In this document: positions 1 through 8,088 of the stretch, in pieces
Position numbering within the stretch: the stretch's first letter is position 1
Layout of the letters: every line of letters starts with the position of its first letter
DNA from: a virus
IMG/VR virus record: IMGVR_UViG_3300020205_004331
Span: 1 to 37,408 of that record
Direction: 5' to 3' (one strand)
Length of the DNA: 37,408 bases
Made by a program: the position numbers and the translations under genes
The notes under the pieces: generated by a model
Databases searched by the model: none
What the model saw: the letters and a program-made list of their open reading frames with translations, nothing else
Told to the model about the DNA's origin: nothing

Positions 1-36
1 CCAATAGCTTACAAGCAAGCATATAGAGAATTAGAC

Positions 37-1092
37 CTAGCTTCTTATACGCTTCTTGGAAGATATCAACTCAGATAATTTAATGATCTCAGTAATGCTG
101 ATCTTTTTAATATTCTTTTCGAACATGCTTCTGATCTGAGATTTGGTGTGACCATACTTCTCGTAAAGCTCATTCCAATCTGTCTTATCGGCTTCGTTTG
201 TTGGAGGAATCGAATAAAAAATCGGAAAATTCAAGCTCGCCAATAGATGATAATTCTGGATAATGCTTTTTATGCCAGCCGCATCGCTGTCTGGGGCTAG
301 GATAATACCTTTCTTGGGATTTAATATTCTTATCTTGATTAGCTGGTCTGGCGTTAACGCAGCCCCTCCGGACGCCAAAGTCTGTTCTCCCAGAGTGTGC
401 TTGTCGAAAATAGCCTCAGTGATGATTACATAGCCGTTCATTTCTATATCATCAAAACCATATAAGAACTGGCCTTTGGATGCTGAAACCTTTCCAATCG
501 TCTCGCCTTTACTATTCACAATATTCGGATTAGGGAAAGAAAATCTTTTATTCAGGTACGATCGGCTTTGCCAGTACACTACAGTCTCAAACTCGTAATA
601 TGGCCATATCACTTCGGTTCCTAAAAATCGTAGATCGTTTTTATCGATATCATCTATAGTGTAGGATCTTCGGCCTAGCCATTTTATTAGCATCTGGGCA
701 AGTTCTTCATCTTGATAATCGACGAGCTTTTTATTTTCTGGTAGTGTCAGCTCATATTCTGTGAATTCTTTCTTATTATCCGTGTATTCTGCTTCTGCCC
801 CGTCTAGAAGAATTTTTATGGCTTCAGCAGTGGAGCATTTTTCATATAGGCTAACGAATCTTATAATATTGCAGGATCTCTTACCTGTTTTTGGGTTCGG
901 TTTACCAGCCCAACTGTCGTCTCGCCAGTCGTGGCATACGCCTTTTTCGGGGTTTATGTTAAAATGGTAGCCTGTATCGCCATTTAGCGGGTTGCATATT
1001 ATGAATTCTTCACCTTGGCGACGTTCTCTATATTCGAATTTTTTCTTTATATAAGCAACTATTTTCTTTGGTGGTATTGTTATCTTAGACAT
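37..1092 (-). CDS. DNA primase, DnaG/TOPRIM type
   Basis: Predicted to make RNA primers for lagging-strand synthesis. In the 351-residue product, a Cys/His region (C33, H43, C53, H54) resembles a degenerate primase zinc-binding domain. The TOPRIM core follows: VIITEAIFD with catalytic Glu about 226, then LAPDSDAAG with D268 and D270 as the metal-binding acidic pair. The helicase partner would be the DnaB-type protein at 28029-29363, about 27 kb away, so the replication genes are split. I chose the ATG at 1092; an in-frame TTG at 1101 adds three residues and lies just after the upstream gene's stop. The SD is weak (GAAAG). The gene follows the structural gene by 13 bases. Primase identity is likely; the zinc domain is uncertain. 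Confidence 0.82.
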   Translation of the reverse strand: MSKITIPPKKIVAYIKKKFEYRERRQGEEFIICNPLNGDTGYHFNINPEKGVCHDWRDDSWAGKPNPKTGKRSCNIIRFVSLYEKCSTAEAIKILLDGAEAEYTDNKKEFTEYELTLPENKKLVDYQDEELAQMLIKWLGRRSYTIDDIDKNDLRFLGTEVIWPYYEFETVVYWQSRSYLNKRFSFPNPNIVNSKGETIGKVSASKGQFLYGFDDIEMNGYVIITEAIFDKHTLGEQTLASGGAALTPDQLIKIRILNPKKGIILAPDSDAAGIKSIIQNYHLLASLNFPIFYSIPPTNEADKTDWNELYEKYGHTKSQIRSMFEKNIKKISITEIIKLSELISSKKRIRS

Positions 1093-1105
1093 AGCTTTCA
1101 AATAC

Positions 1106-1930
1106 TTAGGAGACGGTAAAGGTGAATTTCCTGCTCACTCTCGAAGACCCGTCTGGAAGATTCAATTTAATGTTGTACAGATATGTCCCCTTTAGGAGAG
1201 TCGAAGTGTCCAAATCGTACACTACAACATAAGGGTTAGACCTGTATGCACCTTGTCGTAAACCAATTCTACAGGGCTCGTCTACTACCAGCTGTTCACA
1301 GAATCTTGTGGATATGCTTATCGTTGGTTTGAGATAAGGTATCATCGGATTTACAAGGTTAAAGTTATAATCATAAAGCGGCAAAGGCATGAGACCGACT
1401 TCCAATGGTCTTTGCTCTGGAACGTAAAATCTCTGGTCAAGAGGTTCGAACCCGAACCTAATCGTCTGTAACTTATCTGCAGAGAACCAGTCATCTGGGT
1501 ATACCCAAAACCGGTGGCATTCTGTGAGTATCTGTGGTGTGAGGGCAGGGTCATTTAGATCGCAAGCCGACGTTACCGTACCGTCTGTACAAGGTATAAT
1601 TGGATAATAAGACCATACATCATAATATATTTCTGGTGCTACAAAGTCAGTTGGGATACTGAATGGTAGGTGATATCTGCCAGCAACAACTGTCGTGCCT
1701 AGCGTTTCTTGGCACAATGGTGCTGGATATTGGTTTTCTTCTGGGTCTACTATTGGTATAGTTGCCACTAAGTTGTGTGGCGCGACTTGGCCTTGATATA
1801 TTTCTACTTTTCTTACTGCGTATGGGTCTGTTAATACGCCATTATTGATGAAGTCTATATTTAAGTCTACGACCTTGCCTTTCCTTGCGGAAATGCGTGG
1901 GTTGGCGTTAGTTAAATCGTTACAGCTCAT
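1106..1930 (-). CDS. Probable virion protein with Ig-like beta domains
   Basis: A 274-residue protein, rich in beta-strand patterns, Pro, Tyr and Asp. Its N-terminus (about residues 15-60) and C-terminus (about 225-274, ending GSSRVSRKFTFTVS) look like Ig- or fibronectin-like beta sandwiches. It contains about seven cysteines. No enzyme motif is visible. It lies directly downstream of the baseplate-type gene and its overlapping small ORF, with a good SD (GGAGGATATT) before the ATG, so a tail or baseplate role is inferred from context. I do not recognise a specific family. Confidence 0.6.
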   Translation of the reverse strand: MSCNDLTNANPRISARKGKVVDLNIDFINNGVLTDPYAVRKVEIYQGQVAPHNLVATIPIVDPEENQYPAPLCQETLGTTVVAGRYHLPFSIPTDFVAPEIYYDVWSYYPIIPCTDGTVTSACDLNDPALTPQILTECHRFWVYPDDWFSADKLQTIRFGFEPLDQRFYVPEQRPLEVGLMPLPLYDYNFNLVNPMIPYLKPTISISTRFCEQLVVDEPCRIGLRQGAYRSNPYVVVYDLDTSTLLKGTYLYNIKLNLPDGSSRVSRKFTFTVS

Positions 1931-1954
1931 AATATCCTCCGTGATATATTTGTC

Positions 1955-2104
1955 TTATCGCATCTGCTTCTTCTCAGCTTCAGCTTTGTCTTTCAGCTCT
2001 TTATGGATACGATTGAGCATCCATGCTCTATCTTCAGAAATCATCTGATCTTGTTCAAATAGCGACAGATGTCCATAATACTTGAGCTGGAACTGTTGTT
2101 CCAT
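1955..2104 (-). CDS. Small charged ORF overlapping the baseplate gene region; possible frameshift extension
   Basis: A 49-residue ORF from the ATG at 2104, rich in Gln, Glu and Lys, and predicted helical or coiled-coil (begins MEQQFQLKYYG, ends EAEKKQMR). The same frame stays open upstream without an ATG through the 3' end of the gene at 2133-3092, back to a TAG near 2215. It is +1 (equivalently -2) relative to that gene. A slip at the T-run at 2150-2156 would add 64 residues to the 314 already made. The ATG has only a poor SD, which favours a frameshift or translational coupling over independent initiation. It fills the otherwise empty gap before the 1930 start. Function unknown; a tail-assembly chaperone extension is an inference by analogy. 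Confidence 0.55.
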   Translation of the reverse strand: MEQQFQLKYYGHLSLFEQDQMISEDRAWMLNRIHKELKDKAEAEKKQMR

Positions 2105-2132
2105 CAGGTGCTCGTATTGCCTGTCATATTGC

Positions 2133-3092
2133 TCAGGACTTTGATGGGCGAAAAAATGTGTCTGTAATCGGAAGTTCGATTGAGAACTCCTGATTACAGC
2201 TCGGGCATTCTATCTGGATACTGCTGTCAATGCCAGGTGTATTGTCTTTCATCCATTCACGAATCGCAGACGTATCCTGGGCATGCAGACGTTGTACGAA
2301 AGCCTTGATTTTGAAAGTGTCGGTGCTCCCCAGAACACTAACAATAACCTTTTCTAGATTCTCTGTGACTGCCTCATCAAGTTCTTCGACCTTATTCTTT
2401 CGATCGAATGGATTTCGTTTGGTCGACTTAGCGATGGACTTAGTATTCTTTCGCTTACTGAGAATCGCGTTAGCATCACCAGCTCGCAGATATCGTATTT
2501 CGACCCATACATCGGCACCAGTCATGTTAGACATATAGGGCAGATGAATCTTGAACGGTTCTGGACCTAGGTCTGGATCTGCTGGGATGACTGTCGAGTT
2601 GAGTTCATTAAGGTCATACGTGTGCATGCTCATCACTGCACAATTAGCATCTGGGCAAGTCACAGAAAATTCGTAAAGATTTCCGTAAGTGATACCTCGC
2701 AGGAAGTATAGCAGGTAAACTCTATCACCAAGCAGTAGGTCAACTGGGTCGAAGCCATCTGGGAATCTGCAGCATTCTTTAAATAGGTAGTCGATAGATT
2801 GTCCTGTCGCGGCGAGCCTTTGTGTGGCTAGGACTTTTTCTGCTGTCTGTCCCATTGCTTTCACTTGGACTACACCGTCAGGCCAACCGTAGTACAGTCC
2901 TTTGCTGGGAAGGGAGCATTCTTCCCATGGGATCAATTGCTCTTGAGGCGCATTTAAAATGGCATCTAAGATCGAGGCGTTATTTGTTATATCACTTGGT
3001 ACTACTTTACCATAGTGCGCACTGAAATCGTTGTCAACTTGATTGACTTGTGGTTGATCTTCACTACCGTCCAACGAGATGTTTTCTGACAT
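2133..3092 (-). CDS. T4_baseplate-family protein (baseplate assembly)
   Basis: A 319-residue protein matching the pattern I associate with the T4_baseplate family (gp26/gp51-type baseplate assembly proteins). The features are a SLPSKGLYYG motif near residue 62, the segment DPVDLLLGDRVYLLYFLRG near 115-135, then a TCPDANC pair near 145, and a C-terminal CPSCNQEF pair near 297 that may form a zinc site. A Lys/Arg-rich stretch lies near 215-235. The SD AGGAGCATTAT precedes the ATG at 3092. It lies downstream of the tail tubes and upstream of an overlapping ORF in the +1 frame, as is common for tail-assembly chaperone genes. The precise T4 counterpart is uncertain. Confidence 0.7.
   Translation of the reverse strand: MSENISLDGSEDQPQVNQVDNDFSAHYGKVVPSDITNNASILDAILNAPQEQLIPWEECSLPSKGLYYGWPDGVVQVKAMGQTAEKVLATQRLAATGQSIDYLFKECCRFPDGFDPVDLLLGDRVYLLYFLRGITYGNLYEFSVTCPDANCAVMSMHTYDLNELNSTVIPADPDLGPEPFKIHLPYMSNMTGADVWVEIRYLRAGDANAILSKRKNTKSIAKSTKRNPFDRKNKVEELDEAVTENLEKVIVSVLGSTDTFKIKAFVQRLHAQDTSAIREWMKDNTPGIDSSIQIECPSCNQEFSIELPITDTFFRPSKS
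2150..2156 (-). other. Candidate programmed frameshift site (T6-C run)
   Basis: Read on the minus strand in the frame of the 2133-3092 gene, the codons are ACA TTT TTT CGC, seven codons before its TGA stop. A +1 slip of Phe-tRNA from TTT to TTC, or a -2 slip on the T-run, enters an open frame of 64 further codons ending at 1955. It is not a canonical -1 heptamer because the base before the T-run is A. No stimulatory structure was identified by eye. Confidence 0.35.
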
Positions 3093-3152
3093 ATAATGCT
3101 CCTAAAAGGCTGCCTTATCTACGTATAGTGAGTCTGCGTTTATACTTTAGTC

Positions 3153-3686
3153 TTATAGAGGATTTGGGTCAATTTCTTCGGCCCAATCATATGTTATAGT
3201 GAGATCTACAAATTTTAAATCAGAACTGGTATACGTTAGATCTCCGTGCTTAATAACTGAAAGCCAACTCCCTATCAATTTAAAGGTCTGCTGAATCTGG
3301 CCAGTCTGATCGTAAACCTTTATCACTGATTCTTTTTTATAATTGCTCGCCGTCTTTAGACCAGTTTCCTCCCAGACGGATTTACGCCATCTTATTAGAT
3401 ATGGTAATAAATAATCAGTGTCGTAAAAAGTTAATCTAATATCATCGTAGACAGCGCCACTTGCGAATTTATATTTTAAACTGGCACCAGTATATTCTTC
3501 TTTTTCAAATGTAATACTCGGCAGCGAAACATCCTTTGCATAGACTAAAGCTGTGCCTTTCGCCGCGTTTGATCCAAACAACGTTGCCACCTCCCAAGTG
3601 AAGGTTGGCATAAACGTGGCAAGTGACAGGGCTTCGTTATCACCAAATCCATTAAATTTGGTTCCTACAACATTAAATCCTGCCAT
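3153..3686 (-). CDS. Tail tube protein paralog 3 (gp19-like)
   Basis: Third of three tandem tube-type genes. The 177-residue product starts MAGFNVVG, like its neighbours' M-P-G-F-N-V start, and ends with the same layout: a GSWLSVIKHGDLTYTSSDL segment followed by a final beta strand (LTITYDW). In tube-fold proteins that last strand completes the inner barrel. It is the most divergent of the three and lacks the EVxRKHR motif near residue 20, having a TFMPTFTWEV segment instead. The ATG has a clear AGGAAAAG SD, and only one base separates it from the upstream gene. It may be a tube terminator, initiator or minor tube protein. Confidence 0.72.
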   Translation of the reverse strand: MAGFNVVGTKFNGFGDNEALSLATFMPTFTWEVATLFGSNAAKGTALVYAKDVSLPSITFEKEEYTGASLKYKFASGAVYDDIRLTFYDTDYLLPYLIRWRKSVWEETGLKTASNYKKESVIKVYDQTGQIQQTFKLIGSWLSVIKHGDLTYTSSDLKFVDLTITYDWAEEIDPNPL

Positions 3687-3687
3687 T

Positions 3688-4212
3688 TTACTTTTCCTGT
3701 GTGAATCTGTTATATCTTACGGACATTTTGACTTCTGATAATTCATTATCAGCATATGATAAGTCACCAGGATCGTATGATGCGATCGAACATTCAAATA
3801 ATGTGTACTTCAAATATGGCAAACCAGCACCATCTTCCCGCTCTATAATAGTGATAAATCCGTAACCAGAGTTGCCATTATCCTTGAATTTGCTGCCAAT
3901 CTTTCCGCCAAAAACATTTGGTAATTTTCCAAATATCAGTCTGTTAACCAGGCTGTCATTAGAAGCAGAGAGTACCTCGTAAAATACCACATCAATAGGC
4001 TTATACTTATGTTTACCAGGTAGAGATATATAGTCAGCACCATTGTGGGCAATCATCTCGTCATATTCAATGGACGGTAAAGTAATGCTCTTGATATTAA
4101 GATTCATGTCAGTGTCTGCAAATGACATAGATACACTAAATCTATGCTTTCTACCGACTTCAATCGTATTACTAGGCCCGGTGCCGCTGCCGTTAACATT
4201 GAATCCTGGCAT
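3688..4212 (-). CDS. Tail tube protein paralog 2 (gp19-like)
   Basis: A 174-residue tube-type protein starting MPGFNVNGSGTGPSNTIEV, followed by GRKHRFSVSM. This is close to the N-terminus of paralog 1 at 4265-4798 (MPGFNVTG then TNTLEVRRKHRW). Its C-terminal region, DPGDLSYADNELSEVKMSVRYNRF, parallels QELDYSANELMTCQATMKYDRA of paralog 1. This fits the T4 gp19 family, whose hexameric rings stack into the tube inside the sheath. Middle regions differ strongly from paralog 1, so the copies are old and probably not interchangeable. It has a GAGAGAAG SD. A hairpin lies just upstream between the two genes. Confidence 0.8.
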   Translation of the reverse strand: MPGFNVNGSGTGPSNTIEVGRKHRFSVSMSFADTDMNLNIKSITLPSIEYDEMIAHNGADYISLPGKHKYKPIDVVFYEVLSASNDSLVNRLIFGKLPNVFGGKIGSKFKDNGNSGYGFITIIEREDGAGLPYLKYTLFECSIASYDPGDLSYADNELSEVKMSVRYNRFTQEK

Positions 4213-4233
4213 GATCTTCTCTCATATAGAAAT

Positions 4234-4253
4234 GGGGAGCATCTCTGCTCCCC
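4234..4253 (-). terminator. Intergenic hairpin between tube paralogs
   Basis: A GGGGAGC / GCTCCCC stem of 7 bp with a 6-base loop lies in the gap between the stop of the 4265-4798 gene and the start of the 3688-4212 gene. On the minus strand it is followed by ATTTCTATATG, a poor U-tract. It could be a leaky terminator or an mRNA-stabilising or processing hairpin that sets different levels of the tube paralogs. Confidence 0.5.
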
Positions 4254-4264
4254 TCACTTCATTA

Positions 4265-4798
4265 TTAGCTAGCTGTACGCAGTGCTCTATCGTACTTCAT
4301 CGTCGCTTGGCATGTCATCAATTCATTGGCGCTATAATCTAGCTCCTGCCAGTTAATCGTTTCTGGCCATGTACCATACATTGTCCATGCTTCAGAAACG
4401 CCACCCTGGCCGTTTAACATAGTCAATTTGCCTTCTCTCTTATATTGAGAAGGAACTGCGACATTAATCGATCCTAAATCGCAGACTGTGTTAAGCCATT
4501 GGTAAAGACCGGCTGAGATGTCTGGTGCTTGTTCGGCGTCATACCATGTCAGCGTGACAGGTTCCCATTCTTGCTTACCAGCGTAGTAGACGACTTCTTG
4601 GTTGTGGTGCTTATCAGCGGAAGTAAACTTGAATGAGGGCCTTGCGGCTGATTGCAAGTTCAAAAGCTCTTCTGGCCTCCAAGCTCCACTACCACGACCG
4701 AGAGTAGCAAACACCCAGCGGTGTTTCCTTCTGACCTCAAGCGTGTTAGTTGGACCACGCCCATCTCCACCAGCACCGGTTACGTTAAAACCTGGCAT
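4265..4798 (-). CDS. Tail tube protein paralog 1 (gp19-like), probably major
   Basis: A 177-residue tube protein directly downstream of the sheath, the classic T4 gp18-gp19 order. It starts MPGFNVTGAGG, then TNTLEVRRKHRW; the centre has EVVYYAGKQEWEPVTLTWYD, the conserved strand pair of tube proteins; the end has ELDYSANELMTCQATMKYDRA. It is the first of three tandem paralogs and has the strongest SD (AGGAGTACTAAC before ATG). A strong hairpin at 4848-4880 separates it from the sheath, so it may be transcribed from its own start or by read-through. It is likely the major tube subunit by position and leader strength (inference). Confidence 0.85.
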   Translation of the reverse strand: MPGFNVTGAGGDGRGPTNTLEVRRKHRWVFATLGRGSGAWRPEELLNLQSAARPSFKFTSADKHHNQEVVYYAGKQEWEPVTLTWYDAEQAPDISAGLYQWLNTVCDLGSINVAVPSQYKREGKLTMLNGQGGVSEAWTMYGTWPETINWQELDYSANELMTCQATMKYDRALRTAS

Positions 4799-4847
4799 GT
4801 TAGTACTCCTAGAAAGGTTTACTTGATATTTGACTTGTTATACTAAA

Positions 4848-4880
4848 ATGCCCCTTAGAACAAGAGGTCCTAAGGGGCAT
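4848..4880 (-). terminator. Intrinsic terminator downstream of the sheath gene
   Basis: A perfect 11-bp stem (ATGCCCCTTAG / CTAAGGGGCAT) with an 11-base loop. On the minus strand the stem is followed by TTTAGTATAAC, so the T-tract is short. It sits 13 bases past the sheath stop and upstream of the first tube gene, and could limit read-through from sheath to tube. TTGTTC and TATAAC, 15 bases apart across the hairpin, could act as a sigma70-like promoter for the tube genes; this is weak. Confidence 0.75.
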
Positions 4881-4893
4881 CCGGAAGATTTTT

Positions 4894-7785
4894 TTAGGCA
4901 CCAGCTGCGGTAGCAACGCCACCAGCGGCGAGAACAGCTTCTGATGAGAAGTTAGCACCAGTGTTAATCACAGCTATGTTTAACACTATGAATTCAACAG
5001 CACGAGTGGGCTTGATGAAGACCGACACCCAAAGCTCGTTCCTATCAATTCTTTCAGGAGTATTATTCGAAGCATCGCAAACAACCTTAAAGGCTGTTAA
5101 ACCACGGCGGCTCTGAATATCACCAAGGAAAGGATTAACAGTCGTGACGACCTGATCCCAAAGAGCCTTGTCATTCGGTTCAAAAATGAACGATCGCAGA
5201 GTCTGAGTAAGGACCTTCTTGATATAAATCAGAAGCATCCTGACATTGACACGCGATAAAGATGTGTCAACTCTCTGCAACGTTCTCTGACCCCAAACCA
5301 CAATACCATCCTGAGGGAACTTGATAAGCGGATTAACCGAATTACCAGAACCATACAGCAGTTCATTTTCGCCCTGGGTTGGTGTGTACTCGACTTCAAG
5401 AGCCGTCAGAACACGACCACGAGTTAGGCCAGCTGGAGCAAACCACTGTTCAGTAGTACGAGATGTACGGCTGAAAACAGCTGCAACGTGACCGCTAGGT
5501 GGAATGTACACTTCATTAACATTAAACTGATCATAGTACTTGACCCAACCCCAGTAAAGAGCTCCATAGCTGCTATTAATGGCGCTAGCAAGATCCGAGA
5601 AAAGCATGCCGTTATGCCAATCAACCACTTGCTGTGGTCTCAGACCGAACGGTGGATCAATGATGTAAAGAACATCACCTCTAGCTTCGCAGATCGAAAG
5701 ACCAGTCGCGATCACAGCACCGGATGAAAACCCAGGGGTAAGCAACAGGTTAATGTCGTAGGTTTCCTTATTTTGGAGACCATACAAACCACTTGCCTGT
5801 GCAGCGTTTCCGATCACAGCGGCATCAACAGCACCAGAATAAGCTGGGTCAATTGGAATACCGTTCTGCTGACCCGCGAAAGGAGCTTTATTCAACGTGC
5901 TAGGATTACGAACTTCATAATCCGTCATCGTTGGATCATTGCGGATATAAGCAGGGCGCTCTTCCCAATTGATTGTCTTTGCACCCTGAGTTCCGCCGTA
6001 CTTGGTACCTGGGTTCAGGTAGTTGCCCACGTAATTGTCAGCGGTCTTATCAAACACCACATCCCTAAAAACCTCTACCGCAATACCGTTTTTGTCTATT
6101 ACGGACACAACGTAACGGTTAGCAGAATCACCAACAGCACTAGTGAAGAGACTAACGTCCAACTTATACTGGTCGACCCATGTTCCCGGGCTAGTCGCTA
6201 CAAAGTACCCAACAATGTTGGCATAGTAATCAGCATCTGCATTATCAGCAGGCACACCTGCATCTGTCGAGCTGCCGGGAGGCAAACTCGTTCTTACATC
6301 GATGAAGCCACGGAAATGGCCTTCATAAGGGTATGCTATACCAAGAGTCTGCGCGAATTTCAGGGTCTTTACATTGCTGTAATTAGCAAGCATCACCAAC
6401 GCGTCTTGATCATTATCAACAGTGGTTAGGATGAGAGTGTACTCACGTCCACCAGGTGCTGTCAATTTAAGAGCATTGAAAACCGTGCCGCCCGGCACAA
6501 CACCAGCAGCGTTTATAGCAGCAACAAGGCTATCAGTAGGAACAGCGTTAACGCCTGATCCCAAGGGAACGTTAAAAGTGACCGATGTGGTAGCGATTTT
6601 GCCTACAACATTGATCTTAACGCGATTGTTAGCATTGGTGATATTATAAGGACCGTTATCGGTCGCCAGAAGGTGAGCTCTTGGGATGTCATAGGCATAT
6701 TGTTGAGTGCCTACTTCAAGAGCAAAGCCAGCCGTACCAACGACTTGAATCCATTGCCCACCCTGATCAGTGACCAAGGAAGGTATTTCGGTCAACACGT
6801 CGCCGATCAATATCTGATTTACAACGAAGTCGAAATCTGCGACAAATGAATTGTCTTTTACCAAAGCACTCAACACAGTCACAAAACCAGCTACTGTCTC
6901 GAATTTGGCTGTGCTGGGTGTGGTCGCAGTAGCGGCTATTGGCGTTGGGATGGTGTATTCGTGTGAATTCACACCCTCGACCGATATTGTAAACCGCCTG
7001 TTATTAGGATATGCATAAAACGTAAACGTGTCATTTACGTCCAGCACACCTGAATTAAGAGTGACAACACCAGTTAGACCCGCACCAATCGTGAATTGGC
7101 CAGAAATACCGCTTGCAGTCAATTCTGTGAACGTGCCTTCAGTGACGAGACCAGCTTTGTTATAGATGGAATATGTGGCACCTTCAATTTGGAGTCCTGG
7201 CGTGACACTGGTAGGTGCACCTGTTATCACAAGCAGGTAAGAGTCTTCTTCAGCTCCTGTGAACGTACCGCTGATGTTTAATTCAGCGTCAGTCGCACCA
7301 TCTGTGAGGCTGAATACAGCGTCTTTGTAATCGGCTTGGTTTAAGCCGGTTTCGCTGGTGACGTAAGCGTTGTGAAAAACCAGTGGGTTTTCGGCTGTCA
7401 CCGGTCGTAGGTTAATTCTTCCGTAGTCAATGCCTGTGAATAATCCGAGTCTGCCCCAGCCGAACTCTTTAGAGCCGTCTGCGGAGATAGCGACGGAGCT
7501 TAAAGCTTCGTCGAGACCTTCCTCGTATTCAACACCGACGCGAACCACGTAGCATTGATTACCTTCTTCAAGGTAAGCAAGCACTGCATACATCAGATAG
7601 CTTTCAACAAAAGGCTCACCGAACGTGTCGAGAGCCTGTTGCGCTGTTGTGATGTATGTTGGTGTATTAAGAGGACCGCGTTGAGCGGTGCCAACAAAAG
7701 CTGGGCGTAGGGGGCCTACAGCAGCTGGCAAGACACTAAGGTCTATCTCTCTCGGAAAAACACCCGGACTTAAATATACTGCCAT
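4894..7785 (-). CDS. Contractile tail sheath protein (gp18-like)
   Basis: A 963-residue sheath subunit. The N-terminus MAVYLSPGVFPREIDLS is the typical sheath arm, followed by AFVGTAQRGPLNTPTYIT. The conserved C-terminal region runs from about residue 700: DVLYIIDPPFG, then the GWVKYYDQF and PPSGHVAAVFSRT segments, then the QDGIVVWGQRTL strand, and finally RSFIFEPNDKALWDQV with a long closing helix and strand (about 870-945). It is considerably longer than T4 gp18 (659 residues). The extra length lies in the middle (about residues 130-560), which is Thr/Ser/Gly/Val-rich and probably carries surface-exposed inserted beta domains. It is followed by a terminator. The leader has TGGAG 9 bases before ATG. 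Confidence 0.95.
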   Translation of the reverse strand: MAVYLSPGVFPREIDLSVLPAAVGPLRPAFVGTAQRGPLNTPTYITTAQQALDTFGEPFVESYLMYAVLAYLEEGNQCYVVRVGVEYEEGLDEALSSVAISADGSKEFGWGRLGLFTGIDYGRINLRPVTAENPLVFHNAYVTSETGLNQADYKDAVFSLTDGATDAELNISGTFTGAEEDSYLLVITGAPTSVTPGLQIEGATYSIYNKAGLVTEGTFTELTASGISGQFTIGAGLTGVVTLNSGVLDVNDTFTFYAYPNNRRFTISVEGVNSHEYTIPTPIAATATTPSTAKFETVAGFVTVLSALVKDNSFVADFDFVVNQILIGDVLTEIPSLVTDQGGQWIQVVGTAGFALEVGTQQYAYDIPRAHLLATDNGPYNITNANNRVKINVVGKIATTSVTFNVPLGSGVNAVPTDSLVAAINAAGVVPGGTVFNALKLTAPGGREYTLILTTVDNDQDALVMLANYSNVKTLKFAQTLGIAYPYEGHFRGFIDVRTSLPPGSSTDAGVPADNADADYYANIVGYFVATSPGTWVDQYKLDVSLFTSAVGDSANRYVVSVIDKNGIAVEVFRDVVFDKTADNYVGNYLNPGTKYGGTQGAKTINWEERPAYIRNDPTMTDYEVRNPSTLNKAPFAGQQNGIPIDPAYSGAVDAAVIGNAAQASGLYGLQNKETYDINLLLTPGFSSGAVIATGLSICEARGDVLYIIDPPFGLRPQQVVDWHNGMLFSDLASAINSSYGALYWGWVKYYDQFNVNEVYIPPSGHVAAVFSRTSRTTEQWFAPAGLTRGRVLTALEVEYTPTQGENELLYGSGNSVNPLIKFPQDGIVVWGQRTLQRVDTSLSRVNVRMLLIYIKKVLTQTLRSFIFEPNDKALWDQVVTTVNPFLGDIQSRRGLTAFKVVCDASNNTPERIDRNELWVSVFIKPTRAVEFIVLNIAVINTGANFSSEAVLAAGGVATAAGA

Positions 7786-7856
7786 TGTGCGTACTCCATC
7801 AGTCTCATAGGCGATCTGATGTATCTTTGCGTAGCCTTCGGCAGCACCTTAAATCA

Positions 7857-8081
7857 TCATGCCTGCGAATTGCTATCAAAGACCACCTTAAGAAATCCAC
7901 GCTTACACAAGTTCTCGATCTGATCCATCATGAGATGGTCTTTAGGTAACAAAGCATCTTTGCCTGGCGCTAACCTCACCTGGTTCTCATTAGTATAGAA
8001 CTCAGTACCTGGAGGTCTAACTTGCAGAGAAATCATCTGGCGGCTACAATTGTAAACTCTAATCTCTTCGGAAATAGCCAT
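7857..8081 (-). CDS. Small conserved-looking protein upstream of sheath
   Basis: A 74-residue protein with a beta-rich pattern (EIRVYNCSRQMISLQVRPPG) ending in a helix and a RGFLKVVF strand. It has an SD (GAGG) before the ATG at 8081. It is seven bases downstream of the tail-completion gene and about 70 bases upstream of the sheath gene. Its position in the T4-like neck-sheath order suggests a small virion component. I do not recognise the family. The 7786-7856 gap shows no hairpin or clear promoter. Confidence 0.6.
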   Translation of the reverse strand: MAISEEIRVYNCSRQMISLQVRPPGTEFYTNENQVRLAPGKDALLPKDHLMMDQIENLCKRGFLKVVFDSNSQA

Positions 8082-8088
8082 ACGTGCC

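Noticed and set aside
1-36. Left edge sequence
   Set aside because: Too short to support a gene or a terminator.
1438-1460. GGTTCGAACCC, like a tRNA T-arm
   Set aside because: It is inside the structural protein's coding region and no acceptor or anticodon arm pairs around it.
1700-1930. Impression that 5' ends of long minus genes differ in third-position composition from their 3' ends
   Set aside because: Seen only by eye in some genes (sheath, primase, polymerase) and absent in others such as 8089-8928; not a reliable claim without counting.
3194-3202. Second partial T7-like core (CTCACTATA)
   Set aside because: It is inside the tail tube coding region and is explained by the codons for Leu-Thr-Ile.
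5773-6429. 218-codon open frame on the plus strand
   Set aside because: It lies antisense within the certain tail sheath gene, has no SD and no recognisable motif.
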